A stretch of DNA of 54,918 nt. Origin: Ga0077555 sp031367895 (GTDB lineage Bacteria; Pseudomonadota; Alphaproteobacteria; Rhizobiales; Hyphomicrobiaceae). The position numbers and the translations under genes were made by a program. The notes below the pieces were generated by a model. That model was not told the origin of the DNA. It saw only the letters and a program-made list of their open reading frames with translations, and did not search any database. The stretch lies in assembly GCA_031367895.1 (NCBI GenBank), contig JANLQP010000332.1, forward strand, positions 1 to 54,918, written 5' to 3'. This document shows positions 1 through 7,512 of this stretch, one piece after another (position 1 is the first letter of the stretch; each line of letters begins with the position of its first letter).

Positions 1-813
1 GGCGACATCCTTGTAGTTCCGCCAGCGGTCGGAGATTTCCTTGTCTTTCGCCAGCGTGTTGGTGATGTGCGTGAAGAGGCGGATGTTATCCTTGAACACT
101 TTCGCCAAGGCTTCGGCACCGGCTTGCCGCTTTTTTCCGTCGGCGTGCATCAGGAAATTCAACGTCGCTTCCAGGCCGAGCGGCTGCCGCTCACCCGCGA
201 CGTCAAACGTCAGGCTGGTCATGGTCTGGTCGAACAGCCGGTTGAAGGCGGTGAACGACGTCATGCTCTTCTCGAGGAAGAGCTTTTCGATCGTTTCCTC
301 GAGTTGATGCGGCTTTTCTTTGCGCAGATCGTCGAGCCACGGCTTGTAGCGCGCGAGCGCCGGGACTTTCAGCGCGCTTGCGAGATCGGCGTCGGCGATC
401 TTGTTCAGTTCGAGCTCGAAAAAAATGAGATGGCCGCTGGCGCCGGTCAGCTTCTCCTGCACGTCGCCATAGAACTTCGCGCGCTCGGGATCGGCCATGT
501 TGCCATAGAACCGCAGTCCGGCGAAGGAGCCGATCCGGCCCATCACGTCGGAGAGTTTCTCGACGGTGCTGATGGCCTGGGCCAGCGCCGTGCCGTCAGC
601 GCCTATGGCGACGATCTTGCCCTGATAGAGATCCGCGAGGCGCTTGGCTTCCGTGTCGATGAAGGCGATGTCACGCGTGAATTCGGGCGCCGTCGGGCTG
701 CTGTAGAGATCCGAGAGATCCCACTCCGGCATCGGCCCGAGCTTGGCGGTGTCGGCGGCGGCGGTGGTCGATGCGGCCGTCGCAAAGTTGAATTGCGTCG
801 TGAAGCGGCTCAT
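1..813 (-). CDS. pepF: Oligoendopeptidase F (peptidase family M3), N-terminal 271 residues, cut by the window edge
   Basis: A cytoplasmic zinc metallopeptidase that cleaves short oligopeptides. The minus-strand frame is open from the ATG at 811-813 to base 1 with no stop. The product begins MSRFTTQFNF, continues through PEWDLSDLYSSP, a signature near the start of M3B/PepF proteins, and then a long helical region (FFELELNKIADADL, ETIEKLFLEKSMTSF) typical of the PepF N-terminal lobe. The HExxH zinc site would lie beyond the window edge and cannot be checked. A GGAG ribosome site lies about 7 bases before the ATG. The gene follows the molybdoenzyme operon on the same strand after a gap of about 117 bases. 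The family call is secure; substrate range is unknown. Confidence 0.88.
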   Translation of the reverse strand, partial: MSRFTTQFNFATAASTTAAADTAKLGPMPEWDLSDLYSSPTAPEFTRDIAFIDTEAKRLADLYQGKIVAIGADGTALAQAISTVEKLSDVMGRIGSFAGLRFYGNMADPERAKFYGDVQEKLTGASGHLIFFELELNKIADADLASALKVPALARYKPWLDDLRKEKPHQLEETIEKLFLEKSMTSFTAFNRLFDQTMTSLTFDVAGERQPLGLEATLNFLMHADGKKRQAGAEALAKVFKDNIRLFTHITNTLAKDKEISDRWRNYKDVA

Positions 814-930
814 GCAGATCTCCATCATTAGGTGCGATAGGCAACGCGGTATTGCACCGATTGGGCGCTTAGTCGGTGCGATGCGGCCTTAGTGCAGACC
901 TGCCGATTTCACACTACGGTCCTATGTTCC

Positions 931-1875
931 TCACGCCCGCTCGGCGCCGTAGAACAACGTGACGACGTGTTGTGCCTCGGCAAAGAAGAGCCAGCGCTCG
1001 ATGACGAGGCCGGCGGCCATCGCGAGTGTCGCAAGGGTGAGCCAGAGGATTGCCGCGCCCGGTGCCAGCAGCAGCGAGATGAGTAACAATAGCAGCGGTG
1101 CGCCGAATGCCAGCAGCAATGCGATCTGGCGGAGCTTCAGCGCGTGCTTGCGCGCCACCTCGTAGCCCATCTCGCGCATGACGAAGTTGGCCTGAGTGTG
1201 CGGCGCTTCCAGCACGCGCACGCTGCCGAGCTTGGAGAGGCCTGTGGCAGTGCCCGCCGTCGACGTCCGCGGCGTGTTATCGATGCGACGCCAGTAGATG
1301 ATTTTCAGGAGGCCAGCGGCGGCGACAAGCACGAGCGTGATCCAGGGCAACAGTGTGCCGGTGAAACCGAACGCCGCGTAGAGCAGAAGCTGCAACACAG
1401 CGCCCGACGCCAGCGCCAGCGCAAGGTAGATCCAGGGCACGAGCTGCATGTTCCAGGCGCGAATCGTCGTCAGCGACGCGTAGATCATGCCCGTGCACCA
1501 GATCGTTGCGGCGGCGCAAACGATCGTCGGCAGCGCCACAAAACGCTGCAGGAACGCCGGCGCGTCGAGAACGGCGAGCAGCGCCAGCAGACCGGCAGCC
1601 GCCAGTGTCGCGACCGCCGCCACGCCCTCGCGCGAAAGCCACGATGTCCGCCACTGGCTGAACGCGAGCATCGCCCGCTCCGGACGCCCGAGATGCAGCG
1701 TCGACGACAGCAGCCCCGCGACGGTGAGGCCGAGCGCCAGCGCAAACCCGATCCAGGCAAAGCCGGTGCTCGGCAACGCGCCGTGCCAGAGGACCAGAGC
1801 TGCGAGGCCGATCAGCAACCCAAGGCCGGCGCCGGATGCACACGTGAAGATGATGACCGAGTAGGCGGGATGCAT
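931..1875 (-). CDS. soeC: Membrane anchor subunit of a molybdoenzyme, DmsC family (probable SoeC)
   Basis: A 314-residue integral membrane protein that would anchor the molybdenum and iron-sulfur subunits to the inner membrane and pass electrons to quinone. It begins MHPAYSVIIFTCASGAG and has about eight or nine hydrophobic segments spread along its length, as DmsC-type anchors do; no heme-binding motif is obvious. It starts 9 bases after the soeB stop, so the two are cotranscribed and probably translationally coupled. The order A-B-C with a signal-less A subunit matches the cytoplasmic sulfite dehydrogenase SoeABC better than periplasmic DMSO reductase. Family membership is clear; the sulfite assignment is inference from the whole operon. 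Confidence 0.8.
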   Translation of the reverse strand: MHPAYSVIIFTCASGAGLGLLIGLAALVLWHGALPSTGFAWIGFALALGLTVAGLLSSTLHLGRPERAMLAFSQWRTSWLSREGVAAVATLAAAGLLALLAVLDAPAFLQRFVALPTIVCAAATIWCTGMIYASLTTIRAWNMQLVPWIYLALALASGAVLQLLLYAAFGFTGTLLPWITLVLVAAAGLLKIIYWRRIDNTPRTSTAGTATGLSKLGSVRVLEAPHTQANFVMREMGYEVARKHALKLRQIALLLAFGAPLLLLLISLLLAPGAAILWLTLATLAMAAGLVIERWLFFAEAQHVVTLFYGAERA

Positions 1876-1884
1876 CGGAGTGTC

Positions 1885-2703
1885 TCAGCGCGAGAGGATC
1901 TTGTCGGCGAAGGCGAACAGTTTTTCGAGGGCGGTTTCTTCTTGCGTCTTCGGATGCCCACCGTTGGCATCCGGCATGGCTTGTTCGTGCGCCTTCGGAT
2001 GACCACCGTTGGCATCCGGCGCGTGGATAAGCGAAGCTTGCGCACCGAGTCTCGCACCATCTCGCTTTGCACGGGGCGGCAGGTACTTGTTGACCGGCAT
2101 CATGCCCGTCTCCGGCATCAGATCGTAGCCGCCGCGAGCCGCGACCAGCTTTGAGACGTCACTCTGGGGATCGCCGAGATCGCCAAAATGCCGGGCACCG
2201 GTCGGGCAGGCGCGCACGCAGGCGGGAATGCGGTCTTCCTCGGGGATGTGCTGGTTGTAAATGCGGTCGACGCAGAGCGTGCATTTTTTCATGATGCCGT
2301 CGGCCGGGTCGAACTCGCGTGCGCCGTAGGGACATGCCCATGAGCAGAGCTTGCAACCGATGCAGGTGTCCGGATTAATCAGTACGATGCCGTCCTCGGC
2401 GCGCTTGTAACTGGCGCCTGTCGGGCAAACGGTGACGCAGGCCGGCGTCTCGCAGTGCAGGCACGAGCGTGGGAAATGCACTGTGCAACTGCTGGCACCT
2501 TCGCTTACTTCGTAGGCGTGCACGCGGTTGAGCCAGGCGCCGTGCGGGTCACGGCCATAAGGGTCGATGTCGGAAAGCGGCGCGGAGTAGCCGCCGGTAT
2601 TCCATTCCTTGCAGCTGGTCGCACAGGCCTGGCAGCCGACGCACGTATCGAGGTCGATGACGAGGCCGAGCTTCTTGTTGGTGGCGGTGGGGAGCGCAGT
2701 CAT
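1885..2703 (-). CDS. soeB: Four-cluster iron-sulfur subunit of a molybdoenzyme (probable SoeB) with a repeat-bearing tail
   Basis: A 272-residue ferredoxin-like electron-transfer subunit that carries electrons between the molybdenum subunit and the membrane anchor. Four Cys-rich motifs are visible: CVGCQACATSC near residue 22, CLHCETPACVTVCP near 92, CIGCKLCSWACP near 125, and CTLC with CVRACP near 150-175, as expected for four [4Fe-4S] clusters. Its ATG overlaps the vapC stop as ATGA, so its translation is coupled to the toxin gene. After the conserved VNKYLPPR, the tail holds two copies of DANGGHPK separated by a short linker; the DNA for these is a dispersed palindromic repeat inserted in frame. 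The tail lies outside the cluster-binding domain. Confidence 0.85.
   Translation of the reverse strand: MTALPTATNKKLGLVIDLDTCVGCQACATSCKEWNTGGYSAPLSDIDPYGRDPHGAWLNRVHAYEVSEGASSCTVHFPRSCLHCETPACVTVCPTGASYKRAEDGIVLINPDTCIGCKLCSWACPYGAREFDPADGIMKKCTLCVDRIYNQHIPEEDRIPACVRACPTGARHFGDLGDPQSDVSKLVAARGGYDLMPETGMMPVNKYLPPRAKRDGARLGAQASLIHAPDANGGHPKAHEQAMPDANGGHPKTQEETALEKLFAFADKILSR
1946..2025 (-). repeat. Two units of a dispersed palindromic element inside soeB, in frame
   Basis: Two near-identical 28-base units (1948-1975 and 1993-2020, one mismatch) are spaced exactly 45 bases, or 15 codons, apart. Each carries the arms CTTCGGATG and GGCATCCGG, the same sequence as the intergenic elements at 10411-10618, 14075-14212 and 52731-52845. 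Read in the soeB frame they encode the peptide DANGGHPK twice. The flanking GCGC of the second unit (1989-1992 and 2019-2023) matches the ends of the intergenic copies. Confidence 0.85.
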
Positions 2704-3119
2704 TGCAGCCAGTCCTCGACGGTGAGACCAGGGACGCGCTCGAAATCGCGCAGGTTGCGGGAAAGCAGGGTGGCGTTGTTTGCGATGGCGATGCTGGCGA
2801 TGCGGAGGTCCATGGTGCCGACGCCGAGACGTTGGCCGCGGAGTTGCTCCAAAATGCGAGCTGAGCCGATGTCGAATGGCAATATTCTGAAGTGTTTTAG
2901 TCCTGCAAGAGTAGTGTGGAGACGAGCATAGGATTCAATCAAGCTGCCGCCGCTCCTTGCTTTCGCCGTCTGAGCAAGTCGCCCGCGCAACAATTCTTCG
3001 GCAGTGACGATAGTCGTCGCACGGAACTCTGTCGTGCGGCTCAAGCGGTCGATGAGCGATTTCGCATTCAATGCCTCACGAAATAGTTCACTCATGTGGT
3101 CGGTATCCAAAATCACCAT
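2700..3119 (-). CDS. vapC: VapC-type PIN-domain toxin (ribonuclease)
   Basis: A PIN-domain endoribonuclease, the toxin half of a type II toxin-antitoxin pair; VapC proteins usually cut tRNA or rRNA. Acidic residues of the PIN active site are visible in LDTDHMSELF at the start, TAEELLRG in the middle and GTMDLRIASIAIA followed by LLSRNLRDFERV near the end. I chose the ATG at 3117-3119, giving 139 residues beginning MVILDTD; it overlaps the vapB stop by 7 bases. An upstream start at 3140 would add MASTAAE and overlap more. The stop overlaps the soeB start (ATGA). The target RNA cannot be inferred. Confidence 0.87.
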   Translation of the reverse strand: MVILDTDHMSELFREALNAKSLIDRLSRTTEFRATTIVTAEELLRGRLAQTAKARSGGSLIESYARLHTTLAGLKHFRILPFDIGSARILEQLRGQRLGVGTMDLRIASIAIANNATLLSRNLRDFERVPGLTVEDWLQ

Positions 3120-3355
3120 TTCCGCTGCCGTCGACGCCACGCGTGCCCCAGTCGGATTGCTTCATCGAATGTTGGATCATCTTTGAAGATTCCTATCGAC
3201 TTCTTCCAATCGTCTGGCCCAGGCTCGCCTGCATTTCCCTTCAACTGCAGCATCTCCTTCAACTCGCGCAACTCCTGCTCGAGCTTTTCGACGCGTGCAG
3301 CCAATCCGGCGTCTGCCGCCGTTGTCGCGCGTTCTTTCGTTTTCGCTTTCGGCAT
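3113..3355 (-). CDS. vapB: VapB-type antitoxin with an N-terminal coiled coil
   Basis: A small acidic/basic protein (80 residues from the ATG at 3353-3355) directly upstream of, and overlapping, the PIN toxin. The first half (ARVEKLEQELRELKEML) is a clear heptad coiled coil. The second half, KKSIGIFKDDPTFDEAIRLG, is the toxin-wrapping tail seen in antitoxins paired with VapC (GxFKDDPxFDE). Start choice rests on a GGAGG sequence 5 bases before this ATG; an ATG four codons earlier lacks it. There is no recognisable ribbon-helix-helix or AbrB DNA-binding domain, so autoregulation may be weak or absent, which fits its position inside another operon. The gap from the soeA stop is about 28 bases. 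Confidence 0.82.
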   Translation of the reverse strand: MPKAKTKERATTAADAGLAARVEKLEQELRELKEMLQLKGNAGEPGPDDWKKSIGIFKDDPTFDEAIRLGHAWRRRQRKW

Positions 3356-3383
3356 TCTCGCCTCCATTCGGTTCCGGCCAAGC

Positions 3384-6242
3384 CTACACCCGCTCCTTGT
3401 TGAAGGCGCGGCCGTAGCTGAGGCTTGCGGGCGCCACGACCCCGGTCGGTGATTGCATCGGCTCGAAGCGCGGCCAGGTCTCGTGCGCTTCGCCGGGTGG
3501 CGCCTTCTCGATGCGCACGCGCAGGTCGTACCATGCTGCCTGCCCCGTGATCGGGTCGGAGTTGGCGTAGCGATAACCGCCTTCGCGGGGCGGTAACAGC
3601 TCCGAGATCAGGTGGTTCAAGAGAAAACCTTCCTTCGATTCCGGCGCATCCTTGTCGAGCGCCCAGGCGCCGGAGCGCTTGCCGATGGCGTTCCAGGTCC
3701 AGGCCGTGTCCGGGTTGACGCCCTCCATCAGCCGCACCTGCGCTTTGACGCGGCCGATGTGGCTGGTGATCCAGACCCAATCGTCGTCGGCAATGCCGAG
3801 AGAAAGCGCGCGCTCGCGGTTCATGAACAGGCGGTTGGCTGTGTGAATCTGGCGCAGCCACGCGTTCTGCGAACCCCAGGCGTGATACATCGCCATCGGC
3901 CGCTGCGTGATCGCGTGCATCGGATAGGCGCGCTCGTCGATCATGCCGCCCTCGAATGGCGCGTACCAGAACGGCAGCGGATCGAAGAAGCGCTCGATGC
4001 GGGCGCGGTGGCTGTCCGGCGGCTGCACGGTGCCGTGGCCGCGCGCGGCGAGACGGAACTTCTGTAGCGGTTCTGAATAGAGCTGGAAAATGATCGGATC
4101 GGTGTTGCCGACGAAAGTCACCGACTTCGCCCATTCGAGATACGCCTTGTTGGCGTGGCGCATGTAACGCTGTTCGGGGGGCAGATGGTGCATGTGAAAA
4201 GCACCATTCTCGATGTACTTCTCGAGTTGGTTCGGGTTGACCTCGCCGGAGCCGAACTTGGTCCCGTCCTTGCCGCGCCATCCCGCGAGTGGTCCGACAC
4301 CCGGCGCCCGCTCGTGGTTGACGATATAGTCGGGATAGCCGCCAGGATAGCGGGCGGTGCCGTCCGGCTTGGTAAAGCCCGGCAGTTTGAGGCGGGCGCC
4401 CAAATCGATGAGCACGTCCTGGAAGGCGCGCACGTCGCGGTCGGGTTTCACGACCGGGTGGCGGATCGCGTCGGCGGCGCCGTCGGCCTCCGAGATCGGC
4501 CGGTCGAGCAGCGAGATGCAGTCCCAGCGCTCGAGGTAGGTGGTGTCGGGCAGGATCAGATCGGCATAGGCGACCATTTCAGACGCGTACGCATCGGAGT
4601 AGATGATCTTCGGGATCTTGTAGCCGCCGTCGTCATTCTTGGCGGTCAGATACGACAGCGTCGCGCCGATGTTCATCGACGAGTTCCAGGCCATGTTCGC
4701 CATGTAGAGGAACATGACGTCGACCGGATAGGGATCGCCCAGCGCTGCGTTGGAGATGGCCATGTGCATCAGGCCGTGCGCGGCGATGGGCGCATCCCAC
4801 GAGTAGGCTTTGTCGAGCCGCGAGGGGCGGCCCGCTTTGTCGACGAGCAGGTCCTCCGGCCCCGTCACGAAGCCCAGATGCATGCCCGGCAGGGCCGTGT
4901 TCGGCTTGATCTGCTCGTGCCGGCCGACCGGCTTGTTGCCGGGTGGGGCGGTTTTCGGGAACGGCGCCTTGTAGCGGAAGCCGCCGGGCACATCGATGGT
5001 GCCGAGGATGATCTGCAGCGTGTGCAGCATGCGGCAGGTCTGGAAACCGTTCGAGTGCGCGGAAATCCCGCGCATCGCGTGCATCGACACGGGGCGGCCG
5101 GTGATGCTGTCGTGCTCGCGGCCGGCCCAGTCCGTCCATTTGATCGGCAGCGTGACCGTTTGCTTGAAGGCGACTTCGGCGATCTCGGCGGCGATGCGGC
5201 GGATGCTGTCGGCAGGGATTCCTGTCTCGGCGGCGACGCTGTCGGGCGCAAACTCTGCCCCGAGATAACGCTCGGCCATCAGGCGGAACACGGGCACAGA
5301 TCGGCGGCCGTCTGCAAGTTTGTAGTCGCCGGTCAGCGCTGGCGCGATGTCGATGCGGTCAGCGCGGGCGAGGCCGTCCGTCCGCTTGTCCCAGGAAAGT
5401 ACCTTGCCCTCGGCATCGCGCGCGAACAGGCCGTCCTCGCGGGTGCCGGGATCCTCGATCACCAGCCAACCGGCGTTGGTGTAGCGCACGAGATAGTCGA
5501 GATCGACGTTGTTGGTGCGGAACATCTCGTGGATCAGCGCGCCGACCAGCAGGCCGTCGGTGCCGGGCTTGATGCCCAGCCACTCGTCGGCGATGGCGTT
5601 GTAGCCGGTGCGCACGGGATTGATGGAAACGATCTTGGCACCGCGGCCCTTGAGCTTGCCGAGCGCGATCTTGATCGGATTGGAGCCGTGATCCTCTGCG
5701 ACGCCGAACAGCAGGAAGTATTTCGTGTGCTCCCAGTCGGGCTCGCCGAACTCCCAGAACGAACCGCCGAAGGTGTAAAGTCCTCCGGCCGCCATGTTGA
5801 CCGAGCAGAAGCCGCCGTGAGCTGCAAAATTCGGCGTGCCGAACTGCATCGCCCACCAGCCGGTCAGCGATTGCGACTGGTCGCGGCCGGTAAAGAACGC
5901 GAGCTTCTTCGGGTCGGTGGCGCGGACTTGGCCCAGCCATTCGGTTGCCGTGGTAAGCGCTTCTTCCCAGGATATCTCTTTGAACTCGCCGGAGCCGCGG
6001 GGGCCGACCCGTTTCAACGGCGCGCGCAGGCGCGACGGCGCAGTGTGCTGCATGATGCCGGCGGCACCCTTGCCGCAGATGACGCCGCGGTTGACGGGGT
6101 GCTTGCGGTTGCCGTCGATGTAGCGGACCTTGCCGTCCTTCAGATGCACCTGGATGCCGCAGCGGCAGGCGCACATGTAGCAGGTTGTGGTCTTGATCTC
6201 GTCGGCGGGGGATACGGACGTTGCAACCTTTGGCTCGATCAT
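3384..6242 (-). CDS. soeA: Molybdopterin-guanine-dinucleotide oxidoreductase catalytic subunit, probable cytoplasmic sulfite dehydrogenase SoeA
   Basis: The catalytic subunit (952 residues from ATG 6240-6242) of a membrane-bound complex of the DMSO reductase superfamily. An N-terminal [4Fe-4S] motif is present as CYMCACRCG at about residues 21-29 with the fourth Cys in GVICGKG near 56. A Cys in GGFCSVNMAAGG near 146 is the likely molybdenum ligand, as in thiosulfate/polysulfide/sulfite-type enzymes. The typical NPVRTGYNAIADEW and GTDGLLVGALIHE motifs follow, then the C-terminal molybdopterin-binding barrel. There is no twin-arginine signal, so it should stay in the cytoplasm, which favours SoeA over DmsA or PhsA. 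SoeABC oxidises sulfite to sulfate and feeds the quinone pool. Family is certain; substrate is inferred. Confidence 0.85.
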   Translation of the reverse strand: MIEPKVATSVSPADEIKTTTCYMCACRCGIQVHLKDGKVRYIDGNRKHPVNRGVICGKGAAGIMQHTAPSRLRAPLKRVGPRGSGEFKEISWEEALTTATEWLGQVRATDPKKLAFFTGRDQSQSLTGWWAMQFGTPNFAAHGGFCSVNMAAGGLYTFGGSFWEFGEPDWEHTKYFLLFGVAEDHGSNPIKIALGKLKGRGAKIVSINPVRTGYNAIADEWLGIKPGTDGLLVGALIHEMFRTNNVDLDYLVRYTNAGWLVIEDPGTREDGLFARDAEGKVLSWDKRTDGLARADRIDIAPALTGDYKLADGRRSVPVFRLMAERYLGAEFAPDSVAAETGIPADSIRRIAAEIAEVAFKQTVTLPIKWTDWAGREHDSITGRPVSMHAMRGISAHSNGFQTCRMLHTLQIILGTIDVPGGFRYKAPFPKTAPPGNKPVGRHEQIKPNTALPGMHLGFVTGPEDLLVDKAGRPSRLDKAYSWDAPIAAHGLMHMAISNAALGDPYPVDVMFLYMANMAWNSSMNIGATLSYLTAKNDDGGYKIPKIIYSDAYASEMVAYADLILPDTTYLERWDCISLLDRPISEADGAADAIRHPVVKPDRDVRAFQDVLIDLGARLKLPGFTKPDGTARYPGGYPDYIVNHERAPGVGPLAGWRGKDGTKFGSGEVNPNQLEKYIENGAFHMHHLPPEQRYMRHANKAYLEWAKSVTFVGNTDPIIFQLYSEPLQKFRLAARGHGTVQPPDSHRARIERFFDPLPFWYAPFEGGMIDERAYPMHAITQRPMAMYHAWGSQNAWLRQIHTANRLFMNRERALSLGIADDDWVWITSHIGRVKAQVRLMEGVNPDTAWTWNAIGKRSGAWALDKDAPESKEGFLLNHLISELLPPREGGYRYANSDPITGQAAWYDLRVRIEKAPPGEAHETWPRFEPMQSPTGVVAPASLSYGRAFNKERV

Positions 6243-6457
6243 CGGGCTGACCCCGGTACGACGGGCGGGCAACGCTCAGGGTTGCGGAACGAAATACTCT
6301 GGGCCCTCTTCACGAGGGTAATTCTTTCCGCCGATTGCTGTTGCACGCCTGCTCCGCCCCTGCCTTTGCCACCGAACTTGTGAATACAGTGGGGGAGGGC
6401 CCCCGCGATCGTCAAGCCTAGTGTCCCCACCACAGCAGCGCCGGGTGAACGTTGCCT

Positions 6458-6485
6458 CTTGAATTCCGCGGCCGCCCTCCCAAAT
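6458..6485 (+). promoter_or_regulatory. Candidate sigma-32 (RpoH) heat-shock promoter for hsp20
   Basis: CTTGAA at 6458-6463 matches the -35 element of alphaproteobacterial RpoH promoters. After 16 bases, CCAAAT at 6480-6485 is an acceptable though imperfect -10 (consensus near CCATAT). Start of transcription would fall near 6492, leaving a leader of about 90 bases, the length of a ROSE element. Inferred from sequence only. Confidence 0.45.
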
Positions 6486-6492
6486 CATCGAT

Positions 6493-6582
6493 TGCCGTAG
6501 GCCTCTCGAGGGTGCGGCAGACTTGAACCGCCGGGCCCATCCGGGACGGCGATCCCCACGTTGCTCATCATGAGGATGTGAC
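6493..6582 (+). promoter_or_regulatory. ROSE-like RNA thermometer in the hsp20 5' leader
   Basis: The leader ends with a hairpin that hides the ribosome site. TTGCT at 6561-6565 faces GAGGA at 6572-6576: CTCA (6564-6567) pairs with TGAG (6571-6574) across a three-base loop, leaving the G at 6563 opposite the G at 6575, then U-A and U-U. This unstable stem with a G-G mismatch against the Shine-Dalgarno is the hallmark of ROSE thermometers of rhizobial small heat-shock genes. A second strong stem (6528-6549, CCGCCGG pairing with CCGGgaCGG) precedes it. Melting at high temperature would free GAGGA, which stands 6 bases before the ATG. Confidence 0.65.
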
Positions 6583-7050
6583 ATGAGACCCTTCGATTTT
6601 GCCCCGCTCTACCGCTCGACGGTCGGCTTCGACCGGCTGGTCCAGCTTCTCGACAACGCCGCAGGCTTCGATGCCGAGGCGCCGACGTATCCGCCCTACA
6701 ACATCGAGCGTTTGGGCGAGAACGAGTACCGCATCAGCATTGCGCTGGCGGGCTTCGCCGAGAACGAGATTACGCTCGAGGTCAAGGAGCAGACGCTGAC
6801 CGTGACCGGCCAGAAGGCTGCGGAGACGACAGAGCGCGCGTTCCTGCACCGCGGCATCGCGGCCCGCGCGTTCGAGCGGCGTTTCCAGCTGGCCGACCAC
6901 GTCGAAGTGACGGGCGCGAGCCTCAAGGACGGCCTGCTCGACATCGGCCTCGTGCGCAATGTGCCCGAGCGCCTGAAGCCGCGCACGATAGCGATCGGCA
7001 ATGGCCAAGGCGCTGAGCAAGCTGCGAAGCAGATCCCAGCGACGGCGTAA
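6583..7050 (+). CDS. Small heat-shock protein, Hsp20 / alpha-crystallin family (IbpA-like)
   Basis: A 155-residue ATP-independent chaperone that holds unfolding proteins in large oligomers. The N-terminus MRPFDFAPLYRSTVGFDRL is the class A rhizobial sHSP/IbpA start. The alpha-crystallin domain runs from about residue 35 (PPYNIERLGENEYRISIALAGF) through LTVTGQK to DGLLDIGLVRNVPERLKP, which includes a G-L-L-x-I variant of the conserved A/G-x-L signature. A short tail with K-P-R-T-I-A-I supplies the I-x-I motif used for oligomer contacts. A ROSE-like leader and a candidate RpoH promoter precede it, so induction by heat is expected at both transcription and translation. The gene stands alone, divergent from soeA. 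Confidence 0.93.
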   Translation: MRPFDFAPLYRSTVGFDRLVQLLDNAAGFDAEAPTYPPYNIERLGENEYRISIALAGFAENEITLEVKEQTLTVTGQKAAETTERAFLHRGIAARAFERRFQLADHVEVTGASLKDGLLDIGLVRNVPERLKPRTIAIGNGQGAEQAAKQIPATA

Positions 7051-7062
7051 GGCGAATGCGGA

Positions 7063-7087
7063 GGGGTCAGACCATGCGTCTGACCCC
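7063..7087. repeat. GGGTCAGAC palindrome just after hsp20
   Basis: A perfect 10-base inverted repeat, GGGGTCAGAC / GTCTGACCCC, with a 5-base loop, begins 13 bases after the hsp20 stop. It could act as a weak terminator, but no T-run follows. The same sequence family recurs at 7274-7286 (a compressed 13-base palindrome), 12128-12155 and 42382-42409. Confidence 0.75.
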
Positions 7088-7117
7088 ATCTCTCGCGGTA
7101 TCACCGCATCCATCGAT

Positions 7118-7421
7118 GTCATCCTCGGGCTCGTCCCGAGGACCCATGGTGCAACGGTTGCAACCGGTACTGTGTGCTGAACCACCGGCATCAAAGGCTA
7201 TGACCGAGCGCGTTGGGCGATGGGTGGTCGGGACAAGCCCGACCATGACAGCATTGGTTGTTGTGGCAGCAAAGGGGTCAGACCCCAGGGCGATTCAGGT
7301 CTTGCCAATGAAACAACCAAAGTTGTCATCCCGGCTTGTCCCCGGGACCCATCGTGCCAGGACCTCAAGCGTTGATGGGCTTTTGCACCATGGGTTCCGG
7401 CAATAAATGCCGGAATGACAA
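7118..7421. repeat. Cluster of GTCATCC/GGACCCATG intergenic repeats
   Basis: The 462-base gap between hsp20 and the hydrolase gene has no convincing gene. It holds at least four short hairpin repeats: 7118-7152 (stem CCTCGGG / CCCGAGG then ACCCATGG), 7226-7244 (GGTCGGG / CCCGACC), 7322-7357 (GTCATCCCGGCTTGTCCC then GGGACCCAT) and an inverted copy at 7381-7421 ending in CCGGAATGACAAC. Such GTCATCC...CCCATGG repeats are frequent between genes in Bradyrhizobium and relatives (established knowledge); their function is unknown. A GGGGTCAGACCCC palindrome at 7274-7286 lies in their midst. Confidence 0.65.
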
Positions 7422-7512
7422 CCGTGGTTTATTGCGCTCGCGATGAATTGAATTGCCCTGGGTCAAGCGGGGCCAAGCGGCCAGGTGATCCGCTTGTTCC
7501 GCGGTCTGAAGT

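Noticed and set aside
67..831. Forward 254-codon open frame
   Set aside because: It is antisense to pepF, whose minus-strand reading has clear M3-family sequence; the forward product has no family pattern.
1144..2154. Forward 336-codon open frame over soeC and soeB
   Set aside because: Antisense shadow; Arg/Gln-rich product without structure.
931..6242. Reading the operon as DMSO reductase (dmsABC)
   Set aside because: The A subunit has no Tat signal, and a Cys rather than Ser appears at the likely molybdenum-ligand site; SoeABC fits better, though a substrate test is needed.
4155..6383. Forward 742-codon open frame
   Set aside because: A shadow of soeA in GC-rich DNA; no domains, and the reverse strand carries all molybdoenzyme motifs.
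6276..6584. Minus-strand 102-codon frame upstream of hsp20
   Set aside because: It would start inside the ROSE leader on the opposite strand and has no family resemblance or ribosome site.
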